From contig NZ_CP094241.1 of NCBI RefSeq assembly GCF_022749495.1, forward strand, positions 558,001 to 622,000: a DNA stretch of 64,000 bases, read 5' to 3'. Shown piece after piece: positions 55,441 to 63,958 of the stretch; position 1 is the stretch's first letter; each line of letters opens with the position of its first letter. Position numbers and translations under genes: made by a program. The stretch comes from Neisseria macacae ATCC 33926 (GTDB lineage: Bacteria; Pseudomonadota; Gammaproteobacteria; Burkholderiales; Neisseriaceae). The notes beneath the pieces are model-generated. The model was not told where the DNA came from, ran no database searches, and worked only from the letters and a program-made list of their open reading frames with translations.

Positions 55441-55848
55441 TCAGATTAAACCAATTAACTCTCCCATAGGTTCGCATTCTATTGAATTTTCTAAATATCC
55501 AGGCTGCCAAATTTTTTCATAACAAAATACTATAAATTTAGGAAATTCAAGTAATTCTTCAAAGATACTTAACCAAGTATAGATAAAATCATCCGTATCC
55601 AGTATCCAAGGTTGATGTGATGGAGAGTAGTAAATTACCACGTTCTTCCCTTGGCAAGCTTTAAATCTTTTAAAAGTATCATAATGAATTGATGCTGTCG
55701 TTATTTCTCCAAATAAGGAAATGCGCAGCTTCTCGCCTTTAATCTTATCCCAATCCATGCTCGATCCAGCCCAAGGCAGTTGATTTAAAGCTGAATCGAT
55801 TCTCTCAGCATCGGTAATAGATAAAAAATTCTTAATTTTTAATGGCAT
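55441..55848 (-). CDS. Unrecognised 135-residue protein (immunity-like)
   Basis: I do not recognise the family. The sequence is soluble and aromatic-rich, with acidic and tryptophan clusters (WILDTDDFIYTWLSIFEEL) that are common in immunity proteins of polymorphic toxins. It is AT-rich compared with serS or dcd, which suggests recent arrival. It is the first of three such genes between tRNA-Glu and nlpD. No toxin gene is adjacent. There is no signal peptide. Confidence 0.7.
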   Translation of the reverse strand: MPLKIKNFLSITDAERIDSALNQLPWAGSSMDWDKIKGEKLRISLFGEITTASIHYDTFKRFKACQGKNVVIYYSPSHQPWILDTDDFIYTWLSIFEELLEFPKFIVFCYEKIWQPGYLENSIECEPMGELIGLI

Positions 55849-55955
55849 AATCCAGTTGTTTTCGTGATGTGGCTGTGTGTTACTTTAAAATCAGGTTTCA
55901 GACGACCTTCTTTGGATAGATGAACATAAATCCGGACATCCCTGTATTCGCAAAT
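55849..55955. other. Gap upstream of the 135-residue gene
   Basis: It contains one uptake sequence near 55896 and no gene. Confidence 0.5.
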
Positions 55956-56112
55956 TATAGTGGATTAACTTTAAACCAGTACGGCGTTGCCTCGCCTTAG
56001 CTCAAAGAGAACGATTCTCTAAGGTGCTGAAGCACCAAGTGAATCGGTTCCGTACTATCTGTACTGTCTGCGGCTTCGTCGCCTTGTCCTGATTTAAATT
56101 TAATCCACTATA
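55956..56112. repeat. Correia element, full length, 157 bp
   Basis: Termini and core are as in 20141-20297, with intact right end AATCCACTATA. It lies between two immunity-like genes. Confidence 0.93.
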
Positions 56113-56297
56113 TCAGGTTTAAATCTCAAAATCTTTCTTTCTCTGTATTTATCCAAGGAAAAGAGGAGTAGCGTCCCATATTCTCCATATTCGGTGTGGT
56201 TACCATTCTATGCTGCGGTAAACCGTGTAATACCGCATCTAGTAGTTAGTAGCCTGAAAACAAAAGTGCGGGCAATAGGTTCCCGCATTTTCTTTGC
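56113..56297. other. Non-coding region of the accessory island
   Basis: AT-rich; I see no gene or clear signal. Confidence 0.5.
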
Positions 56298-57221
56298 CTA
56301 CACGCCGTTTCCCCGACTCATGTCTTTCAGACGCTGCTCACGACTGATAAAGGGTAAATCGCTAATTTGAGGAATGCTAAAATGATCCACAAGAGGCAGC
56401 AATCCTAAATGGTGCAGCTCTTGTTCGATAGCGGCAGTCACCTTACGCATTTCAGGATTCTCAAAGTCGTAGGGCTGCTCGGTGCTAATAATGATGCTGC
56501 CACAATTCGGAAGATAGATAACCTCGTTTGCGCTGGGTACTTCCTCAGGCAGGATTTCGGCGGGTAGAAAGGAAAACCATTCTAAAGCCATACGTTTTTT
56601 GTAAAGGGAAAATGGCCGGACTCTCGAAGGGTAAAAACGGTTTATTCCTTGAAACCGGCAATGCGGCAGATATTTATCCAAATAAAAGAATATCCATTTT
56701 TTTATCAAGGTTTTATCAATGTCGGATTCATTCATCAAAAAATAATGACCAAACGCAACAGAAGAAGAACCATCGGCACTTGGGGCTAAACCTAGTTTAA
56801 ACAAACCGTGTTGTTTTTCTATCGGATAACGTTCCCCGCGATATTTATACCATTCCTTATAGGGCACATTCAGCCAGTTAAGGTCGAACATTTCGGGCTC
56901 ATGCTGTACTTCTTCCGAAGTCAGTGCAAAATCCTTCATCAGCGCAAGATCAGCGAGAGGCAGAGGAAATTCGACATATTTGTCTTTATAGTTGTGATTG
57001 TAGTTTTTACTGGTCTTGATTACCGGATAGCTTTTGTCTTTAAAGTTGACCATGCCGTTTTTGATATTTCTACGTTCTGTCAGCAGGTCTACTGTAACCG
57101 TATCGTTGCGTGCAAATAGCTCTTGGAGGTATTCTGTTTGAAAGGTCAGCATATCCTTGAATACTCGATCGAGGGACTGCTGCACAGCAGAAAAATGCAT
57201 AGTAAAATCGATTTTTTTCAT
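56298..57221 (-). CDS. Unrecognised 307-residue protein, possibly Imm52-like
   Basis: This is a soluble protein without signal peptide. The last third (GSIIISTEQPYDFENPEMRK, then AIEQELHHLGLLP) recalls the end of Imm52-type immunity proteins, where a hydrophobic strand and a DxxNP-then-LGLLP pattern occur; this is from memory and weak. The middle is rich in aromatic and charged residues. It is AT-rich. The gene lies 72 bp after the 57294-57698 gene on the same strand, so they may be cotranscribed. Confidence 0.65.
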   Translation of the reverse strand: MKKIDFTMHFSAVQQSLDRVFKDMLTFQTEYLQELFARNDTVTVDLLTERRNIKNGMVNFKDKSYPVIKTSKNYNHNYKDKYVEFPLPLADLALMKDFALTSEEVQHEPEMFDLNWLNVPYKEWYKYRGERYPIEKQHGLFKLGLAPSADGSSSVAFGHYFLMNESDIDKTLIKKWIFFYLDKYLPHCRFQGINRFYPSRVRPFSLYKKRMALEWFSFLPAEILPEEVPSANEVIYLPNCGSIIISTEQPYDFENPEMRKVTAAIEQELHHLGLLPLVDHFSIPQISDLPFISREQRLKDMSRGNGV

Positions 57222-57293
57222 TTAGTTTCCTATATTCATTTTTTTGACGCATCTGGGATTCGCTGCAATTTCTTGTCCGCCTATCGGATACTG

Positions 57294-57698
57294 CTAGAGT
57301 TCAATATTATTAAAAAAATTCTCCCGATTCATGGCGTCGAAGGTTTCCATATCTAAATGCGCCCATTTATATTCACTGACAAAATCCCGCAGCATTTGGC
57401 TTTTTGACACGGTTCTGCCCCAGGCGTCATAAATGGTTTTCCCCAGATATTCTTTAAGCGCGCCGGTTACCTCGTCTGGTGCTGAGGCAGAAATAATGAT
57501 GTAGTCGTTGACTGCACTTTTTTTCAATCCTGCTGCAACGGCTTCGTCATACAACGATGAGAATTTTGAAAAATCGTTCAATAAAGATTTAATTTCCTCT
57601 TCTTTTTCAAACCTGTGTAAAGTTTTAAAAATCCACTGCTTTTCGGCTTCGTGATCTATATCGTCATCGTCTAAGTAGCTGCACGTTAAATCAAACAT
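57294..57698 (-). CDS. Unrecognised acidic 134-residue protein
   Basis: It is small, soluble and acidic (CSYLDDDDIDHEAEKQWIF near the start, DMETFDAMNRENFFNN at the end), with no known domain. Acidity, size and company suggest an immunity protein, but this is inference. TAGAAAGGATA precedes the start (minus strand), a good ribosome-binding site. AT-rich. Confidence 0.68.
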   Translation of the reverse strand: MFDLTCSYLDDDDIDHEAEKQWIFKTLHRFEKEEEIKSLLNDFSKFSSLYDEAVAAGLKKSAVNDYIIISASAPDEVTGALKEYLGKTIYDAWGRTVSKSQMLRDFVSEYKWAHLDMETFDAMNRENFFNNIEL

Positions 57699-57803
57699 GG
57701 TATGTATCCTTTCTAAAAGTAATTGTTGTGTTTGGGTGGCGAACCGAAAAAGTCATGTTTTGAAATGCTTTCAGAATATCTGAAATGTTTCCTTCTAGCA
57801 AAA
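57699..57803. other. Upstream region of the 134-residue gene
   Basis: It likely holds its promoter, but no clear -35/-10 pair is seen. Confidence 0.4.
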
Positions 57804-57960
57804 TATAGTGGATTAACTTTAAACCAGTACGGTGTTGCCTCGTCTTAGCTCAAAGAGAACGATTCTCTAAGGTGCTGAAGCACCAAGTGAATCGGTTTCG
57901 TACTATCTGTACTGTCTGCGGCTTCGTCGCCTTGTCCTGATTTAAAGTTAATCCACTATA
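57804..57960. repeat. Correia element, full length, 157 bp
   Basis: Same as 55956-56112 with a few changes (ACGGTGTTGCCTCGTC). It closes the accessory island on the nlpD side. Confidence 0.93.
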
Positions 57961-58048
57961 TGCTGCAGATAAAAGCGCATTGTCAAATTTACATATGAGG
58001 GAAAGTGGGCAAGGGCACATCAGCATCTCCTCGAGAATACCAAATTGT

Positions 58049-58087
58049 AAAAAACGCTTCTGTCTCTTAAAACAGAAGCGTTTTTTT
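58049..58087. terminator. Intrinsic terminator between the island and nlpD
   Basis: AAAAAACGCTTCTGT and ACAGAAGCGTTTTTTT, symmetrical, so active both ways; it lies 73 bp past the nlpD stop. Confidence 0.85.
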
Positions 58088-58159
58088 CATTTCAGACGAC
58101 CTGTAATCCGTTTGTCGGAATCGGGCTGCGGCTTGGTTTGGGTTCTATTAAGCTGTGGA

Positions 58160-58858
58160 TCAGCCGGGCAGGTACTGCATGGGGTCGACGGCTTTGCCGT
58201 TCATGCGGACTTCGAAATGCAGTTTGACGCCGTCTGTGTCGCTATTGCCCATGGTGGCAATCGGCTGGCCTGCTGCGACTTTTTGGTCTTTTTGAACCAG
58301 AATGGTGTCGTTGTGTGCGTAGGCGGTGATGGAGAAGTCGCTGTGGCTGATGAGAATCAGTTTGCCGTAGCCGCGCACTTCTTCGCCGACGTAGAGGACG
58401 GTTCCGGCGGCTGCGGATTTGACGCTTTGTCCGAGTGTGCCGCCGATATCGATGCCTTTGTTGGTTGCGTTGTCGTAGCCGCGGATGATGGAATTTTTGC
58501 CGTTGTCGACCGGCCATTGCAGGGTCAGGCGGTTGACGGGGGCGACGGTTCTGGCGCTGCTGATGTCGGTACTGCCGGAACGGGGGCGGTTGGCGACGTT
58601 TTTACGGACGCGCAAGACTTGTCCGACTTCGATTTGTGAGGCGTTGTTCAGATTGTTCCATGATGCCAAGGTGTTGACGTTTTGTCCGTAGCGTTTGGCG
58701 ATTTGGCTGAGGGTGTCGCCTGGTTTGACGCGGTAGTAGCCGTCGGGTACGGGGCCGGTGGATGGGCCGCCGGCACACGCGGCAAGTGTGAATGCCAAGC
58801 CTAATGCGGACAAACGGAGAATTGCGGTTTTGAAAGATAGGGTATGGTTTGTTTTCAT
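58160..58858 (-). CDS. nlpD: NlpD-type LysM/M23 lipoprotein, catalytically degenerate
   Basis: This 232-residue outer-membrane lipoprotein has lipobox LAAC with Cys28, and one LysM (about 41-86, YYRVKPGDTLSQIAKRYGQNVNTLASWNNL). A LytM/M23 domain follows at about 112-230. The zinc site is incomplete: the usual HxxxD is NKGIDIGG, as in activators of amidases such as E. coli NlpD. LHFEVR and AHND remain. It likely activates AmiC for cell separation. Its neighbour is DUF2069. Confidence 0.92.
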   Translation of the reverse strand: MKTNHTLSFKTAILRLSALGLAFTLAACAGGPSTGPVPDGYYRVKPGDTLSQIAKRYGQNVNTLASWNNLNNASQIEVGQVLRVRKNVANRPRSGSTDISSARTVAPVNRLTLQWPVDNGKNSIIRGYDNATNKGIDIGGTLGQSVKSAAAGTVLYVGEEVRGYGKLILISHSDFSITAYAHNDTILVQKDQKVAAGQPIATMGNSDTDGVKLHFEVRMNGKAVDPMQYLPG

Positions 58859-59107
58859 AGAGAACCAAAAGAATAAATCAATAGGATTATGGGCAGGCGT
58901 GAAGGTTCAACCTGTTTGGGGATTTTTTCGGGATGCCCGGCTGCCTGACGGGATATCTTTTTGATTCGTCGGACAGTTTGAAAAGTAATACGACGGATGC
59001 TGACGGTAGCCCGGGGTCGTCTGAAACGGTCGGGCTGCAACGGCTGTTTCGGTTTTCGGTATAATCCTGCATTTTACACTCGGCGCGATGCCTGTTGAAC
59101 TTTATCC
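58859..59107. other. Divergent gap nlpD / DUF2069
   Basis: It contains one uptake sequence at about 59015 and GGTATAATCC near 59058, a possible -10 for the plus-strand pair. Confidence 0.5.
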
Positions 59108-59470
59108 GTGAATACTTCTTCTCATAAATCTTCGTTGCCTTATCTGGCTGCTTGCGGCAGCTTGATTTTTTTGATTGTCCTTTCTTTATCGTGGGAACTG
59201 TGGATTGCGCCTTTGCGCAGCGGCGGTTCGTGGCTGGCGCTGAAGGCTTTGCCTTTGTGCCTGCCGTTGTCGGGTATTTTGAAGGGTAAAGTTTATACTT
59301 ACCAGTATAGTTCTATGTTGATTTTGATTTATTTTGCCGAGGCGGTGATGCGTTTGTTTAATGCGGGTGCTGCCGAGGTGGTGTGTGCCGCTTTATCGTT
59401 GACGGCGTGTTTGGTGTTTTTTGTTGCATGCCTGGCTTTTGTGAAGCAGCAGAGAAAGGCGGGAAAATAA
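59108..59470 (+). CDS. DUF2069 membrane protein
   Basis: This 120-residue protein has about four helices and the family's WELWIAPLRSGGSWLALKALPLCLPL. Function is unknown. It overlaps the next gene by one base (TAATG), so translation is coupled to the pglL-type gene. Confidence 0.87.
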   Translation: MNTSSHKSSLPYLAACGSLIFLIVLSLSWELWIAPLRSGGSWLALKALPLCLPLSGILKGKVYTYQYSSMLILIYFAEAVMRLFNAGAAEVVCAALSLTACLVFFVACLAFVKQQRKAGK

Positions 59471-61302
59471 TGTTTATGCGTTTTTCAGACGACCTTAAGA
59501 GTGAATGGGACAGACGTTTGTTGCCGTTGTGGTGCTGTTTCTTGTGGATATGCGCCGCGCCGTTTTTGTCCTTCTACCGCGTGGGTCCGTTGTCGAGTTT
59601 TTATCTGGAAGCGGCTTCGCTTCTGGGCGCGCTGATGCTGGTGTTGGTGACGGCGTATAAGGGTTTGTTGAGCGTTCGTCTGCCGAAGGCGGCCGTCGGT
59701 TTGCTGGTTTTGGCGGCATTTTGGTGGCTGCAGGCGCGGATGATGGATTTGATTTACGTCGGCATGAACGATATGGTGATGTGGACGTTTATCATTCTGG
59801 CTTTGGCGGTATGGGCTTGCCGCGGCTGGGTGGCGGCCTACGGGCAGGAACGCATTGTGACGGTGTTTGCGTGGTCGCTGCTGTTTGGTACGTTGCTGCA
59901 GGCTGCGATTGCGTTTATACAGTTTAAGGGCTGGTACGATCTTGGGTTCCTGCGCAACATGATTGTGTATAGCGGAAAAGAGGTTAGTGGTCAGCTTGGG
60001 CAGCGCAACCACCTCGGGCATTATTTGATGTGGGGTGTTTTGGCGGCGGCTTATTTGTGGTCAACCCGCAAAATGCCGGGCTGGCTGGGATTTTTGTTGG
60101 TCTTCCTGATGACGGCTGTCTTGGGCTTGGTCAACTCGCGCACGATTCTGGGCTATGTGGCCGGCGTGGCGTTGATTTTGCCTGTGTGGCGTTGGCGTGC
60201 GGGACGGGATTCTGCGAGGCTGGTGCGGATATTTTTCCTGACGGTCGCGTTGGTGGCGGTATTTCAATTTGCGATGGGTTCGATTTTAGAACTGCTGGGC
60301 AACGGTCAATATGAAACGGCGGTCGAACGCGCCGGAAACAGCGGTTTTGAAGGATCGATGCGTCAGATTGAATGGCGTAAAGCCTGGACTGCCTTTTTGT
60401 CCGCACCTTGGTTCGGACACGGCTGGAACAGCTTTGCTCAACAGACTTTCTGGATTAATGCGGAGCAGCAGTATTTCCCGAATAATATCTTAGGCGTTTT
60501 GTTTACCCATTCGCACAATATTGTTTTACAACTGCTCTCCGAAGTCGGGCTGGTCGGTACGGTATTGGTTGCCCTGACGATGCTTGCGGGGCTGTGGCGG
60601 ATGCTGGTGCGTCCTTACCATCCGGCTTCGCTGCTGCTGCTGTCTATGGTTGCTGTCAGTATGTGCCACAGTATGCTGGAGTACCCATTGTGGTATATCT
60701 ATTTCCTGACGCCGTTTGTGTTGATGTTCGCACTCGCGCCGGCACGTTATGAAGACGTTTCAGACGACCTCGCTTGGATGCGCGGCCGCAATTGGGCGGG
60801 CGGGCTTGCTACGTTGCTGATTATCGGCGGGCTGCTGCATATGGGCTGGACGTATACCGATTTGGTCGATTACAGCCGGATTCCGAAAAATGAAAGTACG
60901 GAGATGGCGGGGCGGAAGATTAACGGTTTGCGCCATATTTCCGAAACCAGCCCGATGCTGGCTTATTATGCCGACCTCAGCCTGACCCGCCGTGCCGAGC
61001 CGACCGATATGCAGGTCAAACCTTGGGCGGAGAAGGCGGCGATCGATTCCTTGTCTTACCGCCCGTATTCCAACGCATATCAGGTGGCGCTGTATCTCTA
61101 CCGGCAAGGCAAGAAGGAAGAGGGCGCGAAATGGATGCAGGCGATGCAGTATTATTATCCGTACATGATGTCGTTTTACGCGGGCAAGCTGCGCAGCCAT
61201 CCCGTGTTCCAACCGCTTTTGCCCAAGCTGCTGGCGGACTGCAAAGATTTCGTCAATGCGCCTAAGCACGAAAAAGCGAAGTCTTGCGATGTTGTGCAAT
61301 AA
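59470..61302 (+). CDS. PglL/WaaL-type O-oligosaccharyltransferase
   Basis: This 610-residue protein has about 12 helices. It carries the Wzy_C/PglL core with the large loop motif GQLGQRNHLGHYLMWG near residue 175, then GHGWNSFAQQTFWIN and LGVLFTHSHNIVLQLLSEVGL. Neisserial PglL moves glycans from undecaprenyl diphosphate to periplasmic proteins such as pilin. The DUF2069-PglL order and a soluble C-terminal part (about 480-610) support PglL over WaaL. The start at 59470 keeps the overlap; a 59383 start would sit in the neighbour. Two uptake cores encode SDDL. Confidence 0.85.
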   Translation: MFMRFSDDLKSEWDRRLLPLWCCFLWICAAPFLSFYRVGPLSSFYLEAASLLGALMLVLVTAYKGLLSVRLPKAAVGLLVLAAFWWLQARMMDLIYVGMNDMVMWTFIILALAVWACRGWVAAYGQERIVTVFAWSLLFGTLLQAAIAFIQFKGWYDLGFLRNMIVYSGKEVSGQLGQRNHLGHYLMWGVLAAAYLWSTRKMPGWLGFLLVFLMTAVLGLVNSRTILGYVAGVALILPVWRWRAGRDSARLVRIFFLTVALVAVFQFAMGSILELLGNGQYETAVERAGNSGFEGSMRQIEWRKAWTAFLSAPWFGHGWNSFAQQTFWINAEQQYFPNNILGVLFTHSHNIVLQLLSEVGLVGTVLVALTMLAGLWRMLVRPYHPASLLLLSMVAVSMCHSMLEYPLWYIYFLTPFVLMFALAPARYEDVSDDLAWMRGRNWAGGLATLLIIGGLLHMGWTYTDLVDYSRIPKNESTEMAGRKINGLRHISETSPMLAYYADLSLTRRAEPTDMQVKPWAEKAAIDSLSYRPYSNAYQVALYLYRQGKKEEGAKWMQAMQYYYPYMMSFYAGKLRSHPVFQPLLPKLLADCKDFVNAPKHEKAKSCDVVQ

Positions 61303-61318
61303 GCAATAGGCTGATGTA

Positions 61319-61363
61319 AAAAGGTCGTCTGAAACCCGATTTCAAGGTTTCAGACGACCTTTT
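61319..61363. terminator. DUS inverted-repeat terminator after pglL
   Basis: AAAAAGGTCGTCTGAAACC and GGTTTCAGACGACCTTTT. Confidence 0.87.
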
Positions 61364-61372
61364 GTTATTTAT

Positions 61373-61479
61373 TATAGTGGATTAAATTTAAATCAGGACA
61401 AGGCGACGAAGCCGCAGACAGTACAGATAGTACGGCAAGGCGAGGCAACGCCGTACTGGTTTAAAGTTAATCCACTATA
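61373..61479. repeat. Correia element, 107-bp form
   Basis: Both termini are intact; the central 50 bp between AGATAGTACGG and CAAGGCGAGG is deleted. This is the known shorter class of the element. Confidence 0.92.
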
Positions 61480-61549
61480 TTCACACATATTCGCTTTTAT
61501 AGTCAATTAAAAACAAAATGGTACAATACTCAATTTTTAAGGTCTAACC

Positions 61550-61900
61550 ATGGCATACTTTGCGGACTTAAGAAACAAAGCTTTAAACTATTACGAACAA
61601 TGCAAAAACATCAGCCAAACCGCAGCAACGTTTAACTTGTCAAGAAACACGCTTTACCTGTGGATTCGCCTTAAAAAACAAACAGGCAGCCTAAAACATC
61701 AAGTTACCGGTCTAAATGCCGTCAAATTGGATAGGCAAAAACTGGCTCAATATGTTGGGCAACACCCGGATGCCTATCTGCATGAAATCGCCAAACATTT
61801 TGATTGTACGCCAGCCGCCGTTTGCTATGCACTCAAACAGATGGGGATGACGCGCAAAAAAAGACCACCACTTACAAAGAACAAGACCCGGCCAAAGTAA
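61550..61900 (+). CDS. IS630-type transposase, N-terminal frame
   Basis: This is a 116-codon frame with two helix-turn-helix regions (CKNISQTAATFNLSRNTLYLWI and LHEIAKHFDCTPAAVCYALKQMG) for end binding. At the run of seven A at 61856-61862 a -1 shift joins it to 61804-62397, giving MTRKKKTTTYKEQD. Both halves are intact, so the transposase is probably made by slippage. Confidence 0.87.
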   Translation: MAYFADLRNKALNYYEQCKNISQTAATFNLSRNTLYLWIRLKKQTGSLKHQVTGLNAVKLDRQKLAQYVGQHPDAYLHEIAKHFDCTPAAVCYALKQMGMTRKKRPPLTKNKTRPK

Positions 61901-62397
61901 CGCATTATTTGACACAGCTGGCCGAATTTTCCGACTACCAACGCGTTTATTTGGATGAAACAGGATTTGACCGCTACCTGTTCCGTCCCTATGCCCGCAG
62001 CCTGAGAGGGCAAATAGTGAAAGCGCAGATAAGTGGAAAAAGATACCGACGCTTATCTCTGGTGTCCGCACAAGTCGGCAACCGGCTGATTGCTCCGATG
62101 GTTTATCAAAATACGATGACCGGAGTTTTTTTTGAAGCGTGGTTTCAGCAATGCCTACTGCCCGCATTGACTCAAAAATCGGTGATTATTTTAGATAATG
62201 CGCGATTTCACCGTATGGGTGTCTTACGGGAAATGGCGGAAAAATGGGGACATAAGGTATTGCCTCTTGCACCTTATTCACCTGAGCTCAACCCGATTGA
62301 GAAGGTGTGGGCGAATATTAAGCGGTATCTGCGAACCGTATTGTCTGATTACGCCCGATTTGACGATGCGCTACTGTCCTATTTTGATTTTAATTGA
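61804..62397 (+). CDS. IS630-type transposase, catalytic frame
   Basis: The real coding part starts at the shift near 61861, not at the first ATG. The catalytic acids are VYLDETGF, IILDNARFHR and SPELNPIEKVWANIKR (D, D, E), all present. With the first frame it gives a protein of about 280 residues, normal for the family. It appears active. Confidence 0.88.
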   Translation: MYASRRLLCTQTDGDDAQKKTTTYKEQDPAKVTHYLTQLAEFSDYQRVYLDETGFDRYLFRPYARSLRGQIVKAQISGKRYRRLSLVSAQVGNRLIAPMVYQNTMTGVFFEAWFQQCLLPALTQKSVIILDNARFHRMGVLREMAEKWGHKVLPLAPYSPELNPIEKVWANIKRYLRTVLSDYARFDDALLSYFDFN

Positions 62398-63616
62398 CTA
62401 TATCGTTTTCCTTCCAAGCCTGATGCGAGCAGAGCCACAGCAACACAATCCCGCATACCGTCGAAGCCAGCATCATGCCCGCCATCACCAACGCAGAACC
62501 ATTGTGCAGCCGCGTTGCCAACAGCCCTACGCTTGCGCCGATGATGGATTGGAACGCGCCCAATACCCCATTTGCGCTGGCGCTTTCCTGCTTGAAATAA
62601 GCCATAAAGCAAGCCTGCGTGTTTGCGCCGACCAAGCCTTGCGTGCCTACCGAAAACATTACGCATGGCACCAAAGCCCACATCGGCGGCAGCCCCATCG
62701 ATACGACCAACAGCACCATCGTCAGGTTCGCCACAAACTGCACGATAATGCCCCATTTCAAAATACTTTGCGGGTGCGCCCCCGTTTTCAGCCGCCATGC
62801 CGTGATGCGGTTAAACGAAGCCATCGTGAGGATGTTCAGCGCAAACACCCAAGCGTATTGGCGCGGCGTAACATGGTACAGCTTTTGGTAAACAAAAGAC
62901 GATTCCGTCAAAAATGCAAACATCGAGGCAAAGCTGAATGCCTGAAAAAACAGATAGCCCATCGCCGCCCGCGTCTTCAGCACTCTGGCGAACCTGCCTG
63001 CCACCAATCCGAAAATGTCCATCCCGATTTTGCCCGTCTGCTTCGGACGCGGCAGGAAAGCAAACACCAAGATGAACAAAACAAACGAATACGCCGCCAA
63101 AAAACCGAAAATAAAACGCCAGCCGCCCAATTCCTGCAACAGAGAGCCGAACATAGGTGCAATCAGCGGCACGACCATCAGGATAATGCCGATTAAGGCA
63201 AACATCTGCGCCGCCTGCCTGCCCGAATAATAATCGCGCACCATCGCTCCGACGATGACCACCGTCATCCCCGCCCCGAACGCCTGTACCGCGCGCAGGT
63301 TCAACAGCCCGTCCACCGACTGCACCATCGTCAGCGCGACAACGGCCGCAAAATAAATGCTCAAACCGACCAAAGCCACCGGTCTGCGTCCCTTGATGTC
63401 CGAAACCGCGCCGCCGGCAATCTGCCCGAACGCCACGCCGAACATAAACAAAACCAAACTCTGCTCAATGCGGTGGATATCCGTACTCAACGACTGCGCC
63501 ATTTCCGGAATGGCGGGCAGGTAGGCATCGACCGAAAACGGCATCAGGGCAACCAACATAGCCATCAAAACCGCCATTTGCTTTTCGCCCAGCGGGGCGG
63601 GTGTGGATTGGGACAT
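62390..63616 (-). CDS. Bcr/CflA-type MFS multidrug transporter, 3' end altered by IS
   Basis: This is a 408-residue, 12-helix DHA1 transporter: VDAYLPAIPEMAQSL, then the motif A GGAVSDIKGRRPVALVG, and motif C-like region AFGAGMTVVIVGAMVRDY. Bcr/CflA proteins export antibiotics such as bicyclomycin or sulfonamides. The last residues (DIVN) and the stop TAA come from the right end of the IS630 element, so the native C terminus is replaced. Most of the protein is untouched and may still work. MSQSTPAP at 63616 is a better start than 63733, which lies beside the Correia element. Confidence 0.9.
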   Translation of the reverse strand: MSQSTPAPLGEKQMAVLMAMLVALMPFSVDAYLPAIPEMAQSLSTDIHRIEQSLVLFMFGVAFGQIAGGAVSDIKGRRPVALVGLSIYFAAVVALTMVQSVDGLLNLRAVQAFGAGMTVVIVGAMVRDYYSGRQAAQMFALIGIILMVVPLIAPMFGSLLQELGGWRFIFGFLAAYSFVLFILVFAFLPRPKQTGKIGMDIFGLVAGRFARVLKTRAAMGYLFFQAFSFASMFAFLTESSFVYQKLYHVTPRQYAWVFALNILTMASFNRITAWRLKTGAHPQSILKWGIIVQFVANLTMVLLVVSMGLPPMWALVPCVMFSVGTQGLVGANTQACFMAYFKQESASANGVLGAFQSIIGASVGLLATRLHNGSALVMAGMMLASTVCGIVLLWLCSHQAWKENDIVN

Positions 63617-63732
63617 AAGGGACTTTCTGTATGTTTGAATTTCTGCGGCGGCTTGGTTCGGAAAGACTTGGCTATCGGATAACGAGGGTAGGGCCAAGCC
63701 GCCCAATACTGCCTTCGGAACGGAATCCGGCA

Positions 63733-63887
63733 TATAGTGGATTAACTAAATCAGGACAAGGCGACGAAGCCGCAGACAGTACAGATAGTACGGAACCGAT
63801 TCACTTGGTGCTTCAGCACCTTAGAGAATCGTTCTCTTTGAGCTAAGGCGAGGCAACGCCGTACTGGTTTAAATTGAATCCACTATA
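63733..63887. repeat. Correia element, full length, 155 bp
   Basis: It is inverted relative to most copies here and has slightly varied termini (TATAGTGGATTAACTAAATC). It lies upstream of the MFS gene and could supply a promoter to it. Confidence 0.92.
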
Positions 63888-63932
63888 AAAGGTCGTCTGA
63901 AACCCGCGATACAGGCTTTCAGACGACCTTTC
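63888..63932. terminator. DUS inverted-repeat terminator
   Basis: AAAGGTCGTCTGAAA and TTTCAGACGACCTTT with a loop; it is placed just past the stop of the partial gene at the window edge. Confidence 0.82.
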
Positions 63933-63958
63933 TTATTGCTTAAGAACGTTGAAACAGA

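Larger units (their letters stand above)
61498..62402 (+). mobile_element. IS630-family insertion sequence
   Basis: The element is about 905 bp. The ends TATAGTCAATTAAAA and TTTTAATTGACTATA are inverted repeats matching at 21 of 22 positions, with TA at both edges as expected of TA-targeting IS630 elements. It carries a helix-turn-helix frame and a DDE frame overlapping in -1 phase. It is inserted in the 3' end of the MFS gene to its right. Confidence 0.92.

Noticed and set aside
62198..63196. A 332-codon plus-strand open frame, rich in R, H and Q
   Set aside because: It is antisense to the Bcr/CflA gene and starts inside the IS element; amino-acid make-up is not that of a protein.
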